Shown piece after piece: positions 33,931 to 43,097 of a DNA stretch of 64,000 nucleotides. A program made the position numbers and the translations under genes. The notes beneath the pieces were generated by a model. It saw nothing but the letters and a program-made list of their open reading frames with translations. It searched no databases and was not told where the DNA came from. Source of the DNA: Enhydrobacter sp. Its GTDB lineage: Bacteria; Pseudomonadota; Alphaproteobacteria; Reyranellales; Reyranellaceae. The stretch is taken from positions 4,521,001 through 4,585,000 of the forward strand of contig NZ_CP126889.1 of the NCBI RefSeq assembly GCF_030246845.1, written 5' to 3'. Position 1 is the first letter of the stretch. Each line of letters begins with the position of its first letter.

Positions 33931-34812
33931 ATGGCGAAGATCGCTTTCATCGGTCTCGGCAACATGGGCGGTCCCATGGCCGCCAACCTGTGCAAGGCCC
34001 AGCACCAGGTGACCGCCTTCGATCTGTCGGACGCCGCCGTAGCCGCCGCGGTCGAGAAGGGCGCCCACAAGGCCAAGAGCGCGGCCGAGGCGGTGAAGGA
34101 GGCCGAGATCGTCGTCACCATGCTGCCGGCCGGCAAGCATGTGCGCGAGGTCTACGAGAAGGACGTCCTGCCGAACGCGAGGAAAGGCACGCTGCTGATC
34201 GATTGCTCCACCATCGACGTGGAAAGCGCCCGCCATGTCGCGGGCCTGGCACAGAAGGCGGGGCACGAGATGATCGACGCACCGGTGTCGGGCGGCGTTG
34301 GCGGCGCGACGGCGGGCACGCTCACCTTCATGGTCGGCGGCCCCGAAGCCTCCTTCGCCAAGGCGCGGCCGATCCTGGAGAAGATGGGCAAGAACATCGT
34401 CCATGCCGGTGGCAGCGGCAACGGCCAGGCGGCCAAGATCTGCAACAACATGATCCTCGGCGTATCGATGATCGCGGTCAGCGAAAGCTTCATGCTGGCC
34501 AAGCGCCTCGGGCTCGACGCCCAGAAGCTGTTCGAGGTCGCCTCGACGGCTTCCGGCCAGTGCTGGTCGCTCACCAATTACTGCCCGGTGCCGGGACCGG
34601 TGCCGGCATCGCCGGCCAACCGCGACTATCAGGCCGGCTTCACGGCAGCGATGATGCTGAAGGATCTGCTGCTCGCGCAGCAGGCGGCCTCCGCCGCCGG
34701 CGCGACCACGCCGTTGGGCGCCGAGGCAGCCCAGCTTTTCAGCCTGTTCGTGAACAGCGGCCACGGTGCCCAGGATTTCTCGGGCATCATCCGCATGCTG
34801 GACGGCAAGTGA
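33931..34812 (+). CDS. mmsB: 3-hydroxyisobutyrate dehydrogenase
   Basis: A 293-residue NAD-dependent beta-hydroxyacid dehydrogenase. The Rossmann motif is IGLGNMGGPMAANLCKAQHQVTAFDLS, the substrate loop DAPVSGGVGGATAGTLTFMVGG, and the catalytic Lys is in NGQAAKICNNMILGVSM. GFTAAMMLKDLLLAQQAA near the C-terminus matches the mmsB subgroup. It oxidises 3-hydroxyisobutyrate to methylmalonate semialdehyde. AGGGAGG is placed before the ATG. Third gene of the valine cassette; mmsA (the semialdehyde dehydrogenase) is not in this window. Confidence 0.94.
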   Translation: MAKIAFIGLGNMGGPMAANLCKAQHQVTAFDLSDAAVAAAVEKGAHKAKSAAEAVKEAEIVVTMLPAGKHVREVYEKDVLPNARKGTLLIDCSTIDVESARHVAGLAQKAGHEMIDAPVSGGVGGATAGTLTFMVGGPEASFAKARPILEKMGKNIVHAGGSGNGQAAKICNNMILGVSMIAVSESFMLAKRLGLDAQKLFEVASTASGQCWSLTNYCPVPGPVPASPANRDYQAGFTAAMMLKDLLLAQQAASAAGATTPLGAEAAQLFSLFVNSGHGAQDFSGIIRMLDGK

Positions 34813-34819
34813 GCCGGCC

Positions 34820-35515
34820 GTGATCACGCTCTACGACCTGGTCTTCGATCGCGATGTCAGGCCGAGCCCATACTGCTGGCGCACCAAGCTCGCGCTCAAG
34901 CACAAGGGACTCGCCTGGCGCGACGAGCCCATGGGCTTCACCGAGAAGCAGAAGATCGCCTTCGCGCAGTCCCAGACCGTGCCGGTGATGCACGACGGCA
35001 CCGAGGTGGCGAAGGATAGCTGGGCGATCGCATTGCATCTCGACAAGGCCTATCCGGACAAGCCGCTGTTCCCCGACGATCCGGCCAGGGCGCATGCACG
35101 GTTCGTCAATGGCTGGGCAGATGCCGCCATCCATAGCCTGATCTTTCCCATGGTCGTGGGCGACATGATGGAGGCGGTGCGGCCGCAGGACAGGGACTAC
35201 GTCGTCGAATCGCGCGGCAAGCGCATCGGCACCAAAGATTTCGCGGGCTTCCAGCGGAAGGCACGGGAGACGGGCGTGACCGCCTTTCGACAGGCGCTCG
35301 AGCCCGCCCGCCGAGTGCTGAGAGAGCAGCCGTTCCTGAGCGGCCGGGCACCCGCCTATGCCGACTACATCCTGTTCGGCAGCTTCCTCTGGCCGCACAC
35401 TTTCGCCAGGAATCTCGAGCTTCTGGACAGGGACGACGTGATCTGGTCCTGGCGCGAGCGCATGCTCGACCTGTTCGATGGTTTCGGCCGCAAGGCCAGG
35501 ACGGCAGCGGAATGA
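34820..35515 (+). CDS. Glutathione S-transferase family protein
   Basis: A 231-residue protein from the GTG at 34820, 7 bases after the mmsB stop. The thioredoxin-fold N-terminus VITLYDLVFDRDVRPSPYCWRTKLALKHKGL has a Ser-Pro-Tyr-Cys stretch where the catalytic Ser/Cys would lie; the cis-Pro glutathione-binding motif is in QTVPVMHDGTEVAKDSWAIALHLD. The C-terminal helical domain follows with FLSGRAPAYADYILFGSF. The overlap with the following MaoC gene (ATGA) and tight spacing suggest co-transcription with the valine cassette, but the biochemical link is unclear. Confidence 0.88.
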   Translation: MITLYDLVFDRDVRPSPYCWRTKLALKHKGLAWRDEPMGFTEKQKIAFAQSQTVPVMHDGTEVAKDSWAIALHLDKAYPDKPLFPDDPARAHARFVNGWADAAIHSLIFPMVVGDMMEAVRPQDRDYVVESRGKRIGTKDFAGFQRKARETGVTAFRQALEPARRVLREQPFLSGRAPAYADYILFGSFLWPHTFARNLELLDRDDVIWSWRERMLDLFDGFGRKARTAAE

Positions 35516-36003
35516 GCGAGAATGCCGCCAAGCCCTTCGATCCGGCCGGGCACCGGTTCGGCCCGACGCACTGGTTCGAGGACCTCGAGATCGGGCAGAA
35601 GTTCTATATCAACTCCCGCACCCAGACCGAGGCGCTGTTCGCCGCCTTCCAGGCTGCGAGCGGCGACAACCATCCGATCCACTACGACCGCGAGTACTGC
35701 AAGGCCCGCGGCCATCGCGAGCTGCTTGCGCACGGGCTGCAGGTTGCCATCCAGGGGGCAGCCGGCGGAGGCATCTTCCCGCATTTCATCGGCGACTCGC
35801 TGATCGGATTCCTGGAGCAGTCCTCGCGTTTCCGGAAGCCGGTCTATTGCGGCGACACGCTCTATCCGATGCTGGAGGTGAGCGGCCTCGAGGCCGGCCG
35901 CACGACGGGCGTCGTCACCCTGAAGCTCACCATCCACAACCAGGACGGCGCTCTGGTCTGCGACGGCGAACACAAGTACCTTGTGAGGAAACGATCGCAG
36001 TAG
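35512..36003 (+). CDS. MaoC-family hotdog dehydratase
   Basis: A 163-residue single-hotdog protein whose ATG overlaps the GST stop. The dehydratase motif AASGDNHPIHYDREYCKARGHRELLAHGLQVA carries the catalytic Asp and His. It would hydrate or dehydrate acyl-CoA esters as a dimer. Placement beside an acyl-CoA dehydrogenase and HIBCH suggests a supporting role in branched-chain acyl-CoA metabolism, which is inference. Confidence 0.9.
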   Translation: MSENAAKPFDPAGHRFGPTHWFEDLEIGQKFYINSRTQTEALFAAFQAASGDNHPIHYDREYCKARGHRELLAHGLQVAIQGAAGGGIFPHFIGDSLIGFLEQSSRFRKPVYCGDTLYPMLEVSGLEAGRTTGVVTLKLTIHNQDGALVCDGEHKYLVRKRSQ

Positions 36004-36015
36004 AGGAAGAGGCCC

Positions 36016-36300
36016 ATGATCGGCGTCATCGCGAAACTCACCATCAAGCCGGGGACCAACGCCGACTTCGAGGCGACCATGAAAGCGCTGCAGGCCAGGG
36101 TCCAGGCCGACGAGCCGGGCAACAAGCTCTATGCCCTGCACAAGACCGACGACGCCAACGTCTATGTCATGTTGGAACGGTACGCGGACCAGGCGGCGCT
36201 GGACGCGCATCGCGCGGCGCCGCACTTCAAGGAACTGGGCCGCAAGCTCGGCGACTACCTCGCCGGCCGCCCCGACGTTCAGGTGATGCAGGAGGTCTGA
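36016..36300 (+). CDS. Antibiotic biosynthesis monooxygenase (ABM)-domain protein
   Basis: A 94-residue single ABM/dimeric alpha-beta barrel protein (MIGVIAKLTIKPGTNADFEATMKALQARV ... YVMLERYADQAALDAHRAAPHFKEL). Residue pattern ERYADQAALDAHR is the family hallmark. Such small proteins are cofactor-free monooxygenases or quinol/isomerase-like enzymes; no substrate can be named. AGGAAGAGG precedes the ATG. Twelve bases separate it from MaoC, so it is in the same transcript. Confidence 0.88.
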   Translation: MIGVIAKLTIKPGTNADFEATMKALQARVQADEPGNKLYALHKTDDANVYVMLERYADQAALDAHRAAPHFKELGRKLGDYLAGRPDVQVMQEV

Positions 36301-36322
36301 CCACCTTCGGGAGCGCAATCGC

Positions 36323-37390
36323 ATGGACGGACTCGTTCACCGCCACACGCCGCCCGGCACCGCGCCGGGGCTGCTGACCGGACGGGCGCCCGTCGCCGAC
36401 GAGGCGCTCGATTTCACCCTGGTCGAGTACACGCCCGAGCGCTGCGAGGTGCTGCACGGGGTCGAGGTCGACGAGTGCCAGTTCCATCTCCGCACGCCCA
36501 GCCACACATGGATCGACGTGGCAGGCCGGGCGAGCTCGGAGATGCTGAGCGAGCTCGGCAGGGCCTTCAACCTTCACCCGCTGGCGCTGGAGGACGTGTT
36601 CCATGCCAACCAGAGGAGCAAGCTCGACATCTATGACGGTCAGGGCTTCGTCGTGCTCAACGATCCGGCCTACGAGGACGGCGAGATCCGGTTGCGGCAG
36701 GTGAGCATCTTCTTCAGCAAGAACTATGTGATCTCGTTCCACGATCACAAGCTCGACATCTTCAAGCCGGTGCGCGACCGCCTGCAGGCGGCAGGCTCCC
36801 GCCTGCGCACGCTGGATGTCGACTATCTGGTCTATGCGCTAGTCGACCTGGTCGTCGACCGCAAGTTCCCGTTGATCGAGGCTTTGGCCAACCACCTGGA
36901 GCTCTTGGAGGACGAGGCGCTGGGTCATCCGACGGAGACAACGCTGAGCCATATCCATCAGGCCCGGCGCGCGCTGGTCACGTTTCATCGCCTGCAGTGG
37001 GCGGAGCGCGAGACCATCCTCGCCATGATGCGCCCGGAAACGCCGGTCATCAGCGCCGACACGCGCACCTACCTGCGCGACTGCTTCGACCACTCCATTG
37101 CCGTGCTCGATCTCCTCGAGAGCTACCGCGAGATGTGCAACGGCCTGATGGAGGTCTATCTGATGCAGGCCTCGAACCGCATGTCCGAGGTGATGAAGAC
37201 ACTCGCGGTCATCACCGCATTCTTCATGCCCTTGTCGTTCCTCGCCGGCGTCTACGGCATGAACTTTGACCGCGAGGCCGGCAACATGCCGGAGCTGGGC
37301 TGGAGGCACGGCTATCTGTTCTTCTGGGGACTGACGGCCGTCATCGTGCTGGGGCTGCTGCTGTGGATGAGGCGCAAGCGATGGCTGTGA
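36323..37390 (+). CDS. corA: CorA-family magnesium/divalent cation transporter
   Basis: A 355-residue protein with a large cytoplasmic N-terminal domain, a long helix, and two C-terminal membrane helices. The ion-selectivity motif YGMNF lies after helix 1 (AVITAFFMPLSFLAGVYGMNF), followed by MPELGWRHGYLFFWGLTAVIVLGLLLWM. The basic tail RRKRWL is typical. It forms a pentameric Mg2+/Co2+ channel in the inner membrane. The stop overlaps the start of the next gene by 10 bases, giving translational coupling. Confidence 0.93.
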   Translation: MDGLVHRHTPPGTAPGLLTGRAPVADEALDFTLVEYTPERCEVLHGVEVDECQFHLRTPSHTWIDVAGRASSEMLSELGRAFNLHPLALEDVFHANQRSKLDIYDGQGFVVLNDPAYEDGEIRLRQVSIFFSKNYVISFHDHKLDIFKPVRDRLQAAGSRLRTLDVDYLVYALVDLVVDRKFPLIEALANHLELLEDEALGHPTETTLSHIHQARRALVTFHRLQWAERETILAMMRPETPVISADTRTYLRDCFDHSIAVLDLLESYREMCNGLMEVYLMQASNRMSEVMKTLAVITAFFMPLSFLAGVYGMNFDREAGNMPELGWRHGYLFFWGLTAVIVLGLLLWMRRKRWL

Positions 37391-38382
37391 CCGACACCTT
37401 CCGCCTGTTCGGCTCGGAGCTCTCGCCCTATTCGGTGAAGGTCCGCTCCTATCTGCGCTACAAGGGTATGCCGCACGAATGGATCCCGCGTTCGGCCGCC
37501 AACCAGGCCGAGTTCCAGAAGCACGCCAAGCTGCCGCTGATTCCGCTGGTGATCACGCCGGAGGGAGAAGGGCTGCAGGATTCGACTCCGATCATCGAGC
37601 ATTTCGAGGCAAAGGCTTCGGGGCCGTCGATCGTCCCGGACGATCCGGCGTTGGCCTTCCTGTCGGCACTCATCGAGGAATATGCCGATGAGTGGACCAA
37701 CAAGTGGATGTTCCACTATCGCTGGAGCTATCCGGCCGACTGCTGGGCGACGGCCGAGCGGATCGCGCTGCAGATGATGGGAGACCAGGGGCCTCTGGCC
37801 GTCGCGCAGGCGCGAGCTGCGGTTGCCGAGCGCATGACCGGCCGGTTGGGTTTCGTCGGATCCAATCCGGTGACGCGGCCGCTGATCGAGGCCTCGTTCA
37901 CGCGGGCGGTGGAGATTCTCGACCGCCATCTCGCGGCACGGCCGTATCTCCTGGGCGGTCGTCCGGCGATGGCCGACTTCGGCCTCTGGGGTCAGTTCTA
38001 CGAGATGGCGACCGACCCGACACCGGGCGCCCAGATGCGCACCTCAGCCAAGCATGTCATGGCCTGGGTCGAGCGCATGGTGTCGCCCAGGGCAGAGGGT
38101 TCCTTCGAGTCCTGGAACGCGCTGTCGAACGGATTGATGCCGCTTCTGAAGCAGGAGGTCGGCGTGCTGTTCCTGCCATGGTCGGCGGCGAATGCGGCGG
38201 CGATACAGAAGGGCGAGAAGAGCTTCGAGGTGAAACTCGCCGGCGCCGTCTGGTCCCAGGAGCCGCAGAAATACCATGCGCGGTCGCTGGCCGAGATCCG
38301 GCGCAAATATGCCACCGCCAAAGGCGCCGCCGGTCTCGACAAGGTCCTGGGCGAGGCCGATTGCCTGCGTTGGCTAGCCTAA
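37381..38382 (+). CDS. Glutathione S-transferase family protein (long form)
   Basis: A 333-residue protein from the ATG at 37381, larger than common GSTs (~210). The N-terminal domain FRLFGSELSPYSVKVRSYLRYKGMPHEWI has Ser-Pro-Tyr-Ser at the active-site turn, with the cis-Pro region in IPLVITPEGEGLQDSTPIIEHFE. The C-terminal domain includes RPYLLGGRPAMADFGLWGQFYEMATDP and an additional ~90-residue extension ending in RKYATAKGAAG. Start codon overlaps the CorA stop. The stop overlaps the convergent TauE gene by 9 bases. Substrate unknown. Confidence 0.88.
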   Translation: MAVTDTFRLFGSELSPYSVKVRSYLRYKGMPHEWIPRSAANQAEFQKHAKLPLIPLVITPEGEGLQDSTPIIEHFEAKASGPSIVPDDPALAFLSALIEEYADEWTNKWMFHYRWSYPADCWATAERIALQMMGDQGPLAVAQARAAVAERMTGRLGFVGSNPVTRPLIEASFTRAVEILDRHLAARPYLLGGRPAMADFGLWGQFYEMATDPTPGAQMRTSAKHVMAWVERMVSPRAEGSFESWNALSNGLMPLLKQEVGVLFLPWSAANAAAIQKGEKSFEVKLAGAVWSQEPQKYHARSLAEIRRKYATAKGAAGLDKVLGEADCLRWLA

Positions 38383-39120
38383 GCCGGAGAGGATCAGCGA
38401 CGTGCCCGACAGGGCGAGCAGGCCGAGGATGAGCCAGCGGAACTGTCGGTCGTCGATCCGGCCGTAGACCAGCAGGCCGAGCCGGGCGCCGATGAAGGTC
38501 GTGGGCAAAGTGATCGCAGTCCAAATCAGGAAGGTCCGGTCGAGAAAGCCGGCCACGGCAGCCGATACCAGTGCCGCTGCAAGGATGGACATGTTGAAAG
38601 GCTGATTGACGCCGCGCTGCTCATGCATGTTCCAGCCGCGAAGTTGTGTCCAGAGGGTCGGGGCGGGGCCGCTCATGCTCGCCATGCCGCCCAGCACGCC
38701 GCCGATCAGCCCGATGCCGGCGTCGGCCAGCCGTCCCCCGCCATGGACGATGGGTGGCCGTCGCACGAAGGCCATCCAGCAGCAGTAAAGGATCAGAAAG
38801 CAGCCGACCGAAAGCTTCAGCGGCTGCAGACGGATATGGCCCAGCAGGGCGGTTCCGAGGGGCACCCCGACGATGCCGGCCGCCAGGAACGGCCAGAGCC
38901 TCTTCCAGATCACCCCGCGCCAGATGCGGGGCAGCGACTGGATATGCCCGCTCACCGAGCAGAGCGCGGTCAGCGGCGCCGCCGTCGTCGGCGACATGAC
39001 ATGGAGCCAGAAGCCCAGCGCCATCAGCGAATAGCCGGTGCCGCTCAGGCCGTTGACGAAGCCGGCCGTCAAGGCCCCGGCGACGACGACCGCCGTGTCG
39101 CCGGGGGGCGGCAGGTCCAC
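38374..39120 (-). CDS. TauE/SafE-family membrane transporter
   Basis: A 248-residue membrane protein from a GTG at 39120 with about eight helices in two repeats: AGALTAGFVNGLSGTGYSLMALGFWLHVMSP in the first and GLIGGVLGGMASMSGPAPTLWTQLRGW in the second. The family exports sulphite, sulphoacetate or other anions. Its start is 4 bases after the glutaryl-CoA dehydrogenase stop, so both share a transcript. The 3' end overlaps the GST gene. Confidence 0.88.
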   Translation of the reverse strand: MDLPPPGDTAVVVAGALTAGFVNGLSGTGYSLMALGFWLHVMSPTTAAPLTALCSVSGHIQSLPRIWRGVIWKRLWPFLAAGIVGVPLGTALLGHIRLQPLKLSVGCFLILYCCWMAFVRRPPIVHGGGRLADAGIGLIGGVLGGMASMSGPAPTLWTQLRGWNMHEQRGVNQPFNMSILAAALVSAAVAGFLDRTFLIWTAITLPTTFIGARLGLLVYGRIDDRQFRWLILGLLALSGTSLILSGLG

Positions 39121-39124
39121 CGGG

Positions 39125-40360
39125 TCAGCCTGCCGCGGTGAAGGCCTGGATGCCGGTGATGGCGCGCCCGAGGATCAGGGCATGCACGTCGTGCGTGCCC
39201 TCATAGGTGTTCACCGCTTCGAGATTCATGGCATGGCGGATCACATGATATTCGTCGGACACGCCGTTGCCGCCGTGCATGTCGCGCGCGACGCGGGCGA
39301 TGTCGAGCGCCTTGCCGCAGTTGTTGCGCTTGATCAGCGAGATCATCTCGGGCTGCGCATGACCCTTGTCCTTGAGCCGGCCGACGCGCAGGCAGGCCTG
39401 CAGGCCGAGCGCGATCTCGGTCTGCATGTCGGCGAGCTTCTTCTGGATGAGCTGGTTGGCGGCGAGCGGCCGGCCGAACTGCTTGCGCTCCAGCGTGTAG
39501 TCGCGCGCCTGCTTCCAGCAGAACTCGGCCGCGCCCATGGCGCCCCAGGCGATGCCGTAGCGGGCGTTGTTGAGGCAGCCGAACGGGCCGCCGAGGCCGG
39601 AGACGTTGGGCAGCATGTTCTCCGCCGGCACGAATACCTCGTCGAGCATGATGGCGCCCGTCACCGAGGCGCGCAGGCTGAACTTGCCCTCGATCTTCGG
39701 CGTCTCGATGCCCTTGAAGTCGCGCTCGAGGATGAAGCCGCGAATCGCGCCGCCGTCGAGCTTGGCCCACACGACCAGCACATCGGCGATCGGCGAGTTG
39801 GTGATCCACATCTTGGAGCCCGAGAGCTTGTAGCCGCCCGGCGCCGTCGTGGCGCGTGTCTTCATGCTGCCGGGGTCGGAGCCATGGTCGGGCTCGGTGA
39901 GGCCGAAGCAGCCCACCCACTCGCCGGTCGCGAGCCTCGGCAGGTACTTCATCCGCTGCTCTTCGGTTCCGTAGGCGTAGATCGGATGCATGACCAGCGA
40001 CGACTGCACGCTCATGGCCGAGCGGTAGCCCGAATCGACGCGCTCGACCTCGCGCGCCACCAGGCCGTAGGTCGTGTAGTTGGCGGCGGCGCAGCCGTAT
40101 TTCTCGGGCAGGGTCGAGCCCAGGAGGCCGAGCGCGCCCATCTCGTTCATGATCTCGCGATGGAACTTTTCGTGCCGGTTGGCCTCCAGCACGCGCGGCA
40201 TCAGCTTGTCCTGGCAATAGTCGCGCGCGGCGTCGCGGATCGCGATCTCCTCCTCGGTGAGCTGGTCGTCGAGAAAGAAGGGGTCCTCCCAATCGAACGG
40301 CTTGGCGTCGGCGGCGATGCCTCGCGCGGCGCTTTTCATCGGCGTGGCGGCGGTGGCCAT
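39125..40360 (-). CDS. gcdH: Glutaryl-CoA dehydrogenase
   Basis: A 411-residue FAD enzyme from the ATG at 40360. Motifs diagnostic of GcdH: YGLVAREVERVDSGYRSAMSVQSSLVMHPI, GLTEPDHGSDPGSMKTRA, KMWITNSPIADVLVVWAKLD, and the C-terminal NTYEGTHDVHALILGRAITGIQAF with the catalytic Glu in YEGTHD. It oxidises and decarboxylates glutaryl-CoA to crotonyl-CoA in lysine/tryptophan degradation. First in a two-gene unit with TauE. Longer in-frame readings enter the ABC ATPase gene antisense-free but out of family and are rejected. Confidence 0.95.
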   Translation of the reverse strand: MATAATPMKSAARGIAADAKPFDWEDPFFLDDQLTEEEIAIRDAARDYCQDKLMPRVLEANRHEKFHREIMNEMGALGLLGSTLPEKYGCAAANYTTYGLVAREVERVDSGYRSAMSVQSSLVMHPIYAYGTEEQRMKYLPRLATGEWVGCFGLTEPDHGSDPGSMKTRATTAPGGYKLSGSKMWITNSPIADVLVVWAKLDGGAIRGFILERDFKGIETPKIEGKFSLRASVTGAIMLDEVFVPAENMLPNVSGLGGPFGCLNNARYGIAWGAMGAAEFCWKQARDYTLERKQFGRPLAANQLIQKKLADMQTEIALGLQACLRVGRLKDKGHAQPEMISLIKRNNCGKALDIARVARDMHGGNGVSDEYHVIRHAMNLEAVNTYEGTHDVHALILGRAITGIQAFTAAG

Positions 40361-40425
40361 GATGTCTCCTGTCTCTGTCAGCCGCGTCTTATCAGGCGCC
40401 GCCCGCGCCGCCAACCTTTGCCAGG

Positions 40426-41226
40426 TTAAGTCGACGTGCCCGTTCCTTCGCGGCCGGTGAGGGTGCGGAAGATGTCGAGGCTGAGGCGGCCGAAGGCTTC
40501 GGACGCCCGCATCTCGACCGTGCGCGGCCGGGGCAGGTCGATCTCGAGGTCCGCCACGATGCGGCCCGGACGCGGCGACATGACGACGACGCGGTCGGAC
40601 AGGAACACTGCCTCGGCGATGGAATGCGTGACGAAGAGCACGGTCTTGCGCGCCTCGCGCCCGAGGTCGCGCTCGCCCCAGATCCTGAGCAGCTCGAGGG
40701 CCATGTCGTCCCGCGTCATGGCGTCGAGGGCGCCAAACGGCTCGTCCATCAGGAGGAGCGGGGGATCGAGCAGCAGGGCGCGACAGAGCGAGGCGCGCTG
40801 CTGCATGCCACCCGACAGCTCGCGCGGCAGCCTGCCGCCGAAGCCGCCGAGCCCCGCCATCTCGAGGAGGCCGAGCGCGCGCGGCTCGAGCGCGGCCGCG
40901 TTCTTGCCGGCGAGCTCCGCCGGCAGCAGGACATTGTCGAGGATGGAACGCCATTTGAGCAGGATCGGCTGCTGGAAGACCATGCCGATATCGGCGATCG
41001 GCCGGTCGACCTTCCTTCCGGCCACCGTGATCGTGCCCTGCGTGGCTGGCCGAAGGCCGGCGACGATGCGCAGCAAGGTCGACTTGCCGCAGCCGCTGGG
41101 CCCCACGAGCGAGACGAACTCGCCGGTGCCCACGGTCAACGAAATGCCGGCGAGCGCCTCGACGGGGCCGCTCGCCGCCTGATAGGTCATGCCGACCCGG
41201 TCGAGGTCGATCAGCGCGCTTGCCAC
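40426..41226 (-). CDS. ABC transporter ATP-binding protein (taurine/nitrate/NMT1 type)
   Basis: A 266-residue nucleotide-binding subunit from a GTG at 41226. Walker A GPSGCGKST, Q loop FQQPILLKW, signature LSGGMQQRASLCRAL, Walker B LLLMDEPFGALD and H loop VTHSIAEAVFLSDRV. The LSGGMQQRA and EPFGALDAMTR segments mark the NrtD/SsuB/TauB group. It is last of the minus-strand transporter unit: permease, substrate-binding protein, ATPase. Confidence 0.93.
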   Translation of the reverse strand: MASALIDLDRVGMTYQAASGPVEALAGISLTVGTGEFVSLVGPSGCGKSTLLRIVAGLRPATQGTITVAGRKVDRPIADIGMVFQQPILLKWRSILDNVLLPAELAGKNAAALEPRALGLLEMAGLGGFGGRLPRELSGGMQQRASLCRALLLDPPLLLMDEPFGALDAMTRDDMALELLRIWGERDLGREARKTVLFVTHSIAEAVFLSDRVVVMSPRPGRIVADLEIDLPRPRTVEMRASEAFGRLSLDIFRTLTGREGTGTST

Positions 41227-41245
41227 GATTGACTGAGCCGGCTGC

Positions 41246-42232
41246 TTACTTCGGCATGTCCACCTTGGTGTAGAAGTCCCTGGTGTAGACGTCCTTGCAG
41301 TCGACCTTCTTGGGCAGGCCCATGTAGGCGTTCACGAGATCGACCGACGCGCACATGCGCTTATCGTCGATCGAGCCGATGCCGTGCTCGGCATATTGCT
41401 TGGTCTTCATCAGGTCGAGGCCGATCATCATGTTCTCCGTCAGGAGCTGGACGTCGATCTCGGGCACGCGCTTCTTGAAGATCGCCATGGCGGCCTTGGG
41501 ATCGGCCATGACGTCGTGCCAGCCCATGTAGGAGGCCTCGAGGAAGTCCTTCAGCGCCTTGGGCCGCTCCTTCATCGTCTTCTCGCTGGCGATGATCGAC
41601 ATGGAGTAGAGGTCGAAGCCGAAGTCGGCCCATTGCATCGTGACAACGCTGCCCTTGCCGGAGGCCTTCTCGTAGAGCGGCAGGCCGGTGACGTAGTCGC
41701 CGACGCCATCCACGCGCTTCTCCGCCAGCGCGGCGATCTTTGCCGCCGGCTCGATGTTCACCCAGCTGACCTTGCTGGCGTCGACGCCGTTCAGCTTGGC
41801 GAAGGCCGGGAACATCTGGCGCTGACTGTCGCCCGGAGGAGCGCCCAGCGTCTTGCCCTCGAGGTCCTTGGGCTTGGCCAGGGGATGGCTCTTGAGGCTG
41901 AAGATGTTGAGCGGCGTCTTGTCGAACACCATGCCGACGGTCTTGATGGTCGTGCCGCGGGCCTTCGAGGCGATCACCACCGCGGCGTCCGCCAAGCCGG
42001 CATCGGCGCGGCCGGTATCGACCTTGGCGATCGAGTCGCCCGAGCCCTTGGAGTTCTCGAGCGTCACGTCCAGCCCCTTGGCCTTGTAGTAGCCCTTGTC
42101 GAGCGCGACCCAGTAGGCGGCATGGTCGCCGACGGCGAACCAGTTGAGCGCGAAGGTGAACTTCTCCTGCGCCGCGGCCGGCTCCGCGAGCGCAAGGACG
42201 GCGGCAAACGCCAGCCACGACGCACGTCTCAT
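41246..42232 (-). CDS. ABC transporter substrate-binding protein (NMT1/THI5-like)
   Basis: A 328-residue protein from the ATG at 42232 with signal peptide MRRASWLAFAAVLALAEPAAAQ. The mature part begins KFTFALNWFAVGDHAAYWVALDKGYYKAKGLDVTLE, the NMT1/THI5-like periplasmic-binding fold; the DSIAKVDTGRADAGLADAAVV and LGAPPGDSQRQMFPAF segments line the ligand cleft. Ligands of the family include aromatic or pyrimidine-like compounds, sulphonates and nitriles. Located between permease and ATPase genes. Reading beyond 42232 is not needed. Confidence 0.92.
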   Translation of the reverse strand: MRRASWLAFAAVLALAEPAAAQEKFTFALNWFAVGDHAAYWVALDKGYYKAKGLDVTLENSKGSGDSIAKVDTGRADAGLADAAVVIASKARGTTIKTVGMVFDKTPLNIFSLKSHPLAKPKDLEGKTLGAPPGDSQRQMFPAFAKLNGVDASKVSWVNIEPAAKIAALAEKRVDGVGDYVTGLPLYEKASGKGSVVTMQWADFGFDLYSMSIIASEKTMKERPKALKDFLEASYMGWHDVMADPKAAMAIFKKRVPEIDVQLLTENMMIGLDLMKTKQYAEHGIGSIDDKRMCASVDLVNAYMGLPKKVDCKDVYTRDFYTKVDMPK

Positions 42233-42266
42233 GATGATCCTCCCATCCCCAGAACGAATGATTGCT

Positions 42267-43034
42267 TCAGTCCACGCCTTCTGCCCAGGGCGCCCAGAGG
42301 CGGGCGAGCAGGACGACGATGCCATAGAGCACGAGGCCCACCACCGAGATCCAGATCAATGCCGCGAACGCGACGGACGTGTTCATGCTGCTCTGGGTCG
42401 TCACGATGACATAGCCGAGGCCCTTCTGCGAGGCGACGAACTCGCCCACGATGGCGCCCACCACCGCCGCCGTCGCCGTGATCTTGAGCGCGCTCAGGAT
42501 ATAGGGCAGGGCGTTGGGGATGCGGATCTTGAGGAAGATCTTCCATTGCGGCGCGTTGAACACCCGGCCGAGGTCGAGCATGTCGGCTTCGACCTGGCTC
42601 AGTCCCACGGCGGTGTTGATCACCACGGGGAAGAAGCCGATCAGCGCTCCCATCAGCATGTTGGGAAAGATGCCGTAGCCCATCCAGATCAGGAAGAGAG
42701 GGGCCACCGCCACCTTGGGCAGCGTGTTCACGAACACGAGGAAGGGTACGAGCGCGTTGGCCAGCATCGGTGACCAGGCGATGGCTGTGCCCAGCAGCAC
42801 GCCGACGCCGGCCGCCATCAGGAAGGCGCCAACGATCTCCCAGGTCGTCACCCAGAGATGCTGGCTCCAGGCGACATCGCCGTGCCAGAGCGCGTTCCAG
42901 ACGGACAAAGGCGAGGGCAGGAGATATTCCCGAATGCCCGAGAAACTGACGGCGATCTGCCAGACAGCCAGGAGGGCAATGAACAGGGCGATGGTCGGCC
43001 AGTAGCGGCGACCAAAAGCGTCGAGTTTCGTCAT
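42267..43034 (-). CDS. ABC transporter permease (taurine/nitrate/NMT1 type)
   Basis: A 255-residue membrane protein with six helices and the cytoplasmic EAA-like loop ITATAAVVGAIVGEFVASQKGLGYVIVTTQ that docks with the ATPase. First gene of the three-gene uptake unit. It diverges from a catabolic operon at 43131, and the 96-base gap contains a palindrome at 43098-43108. The linkage suggests that this transporter imports the substrate of that operon; inferred from position only. Confidence 0.93.
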   Translation of the reverse strand: MTKLDAFGRRYWPTIALFIALLAVWQIAVSFSGIREYLLPSPLSVWNALWHGDVAWSQHLWVTTWEIVGAFLMAAGVGVLLGTAIAWSPMLANALVPFLVFVNTLPKVAVAPLFLIWMGYGIFPNMLMGALIGFFPVVINTAVGLSQVEADMLDLGRVFNAPQWKIFLKIRIPNALPYILSALKITATAAVVGAIVGEFVASQKGLGYVIVTTQSSMNTSVAFAALIWISVVGLVLYGIVVLLARLWAPWAEGVD

Positions 43035-43097
43035 GCGCTGGAAGCGACGAAACCATTCATCGCCTGCCGCCCCCTGATATCATGTTTCCTCCTTTCA

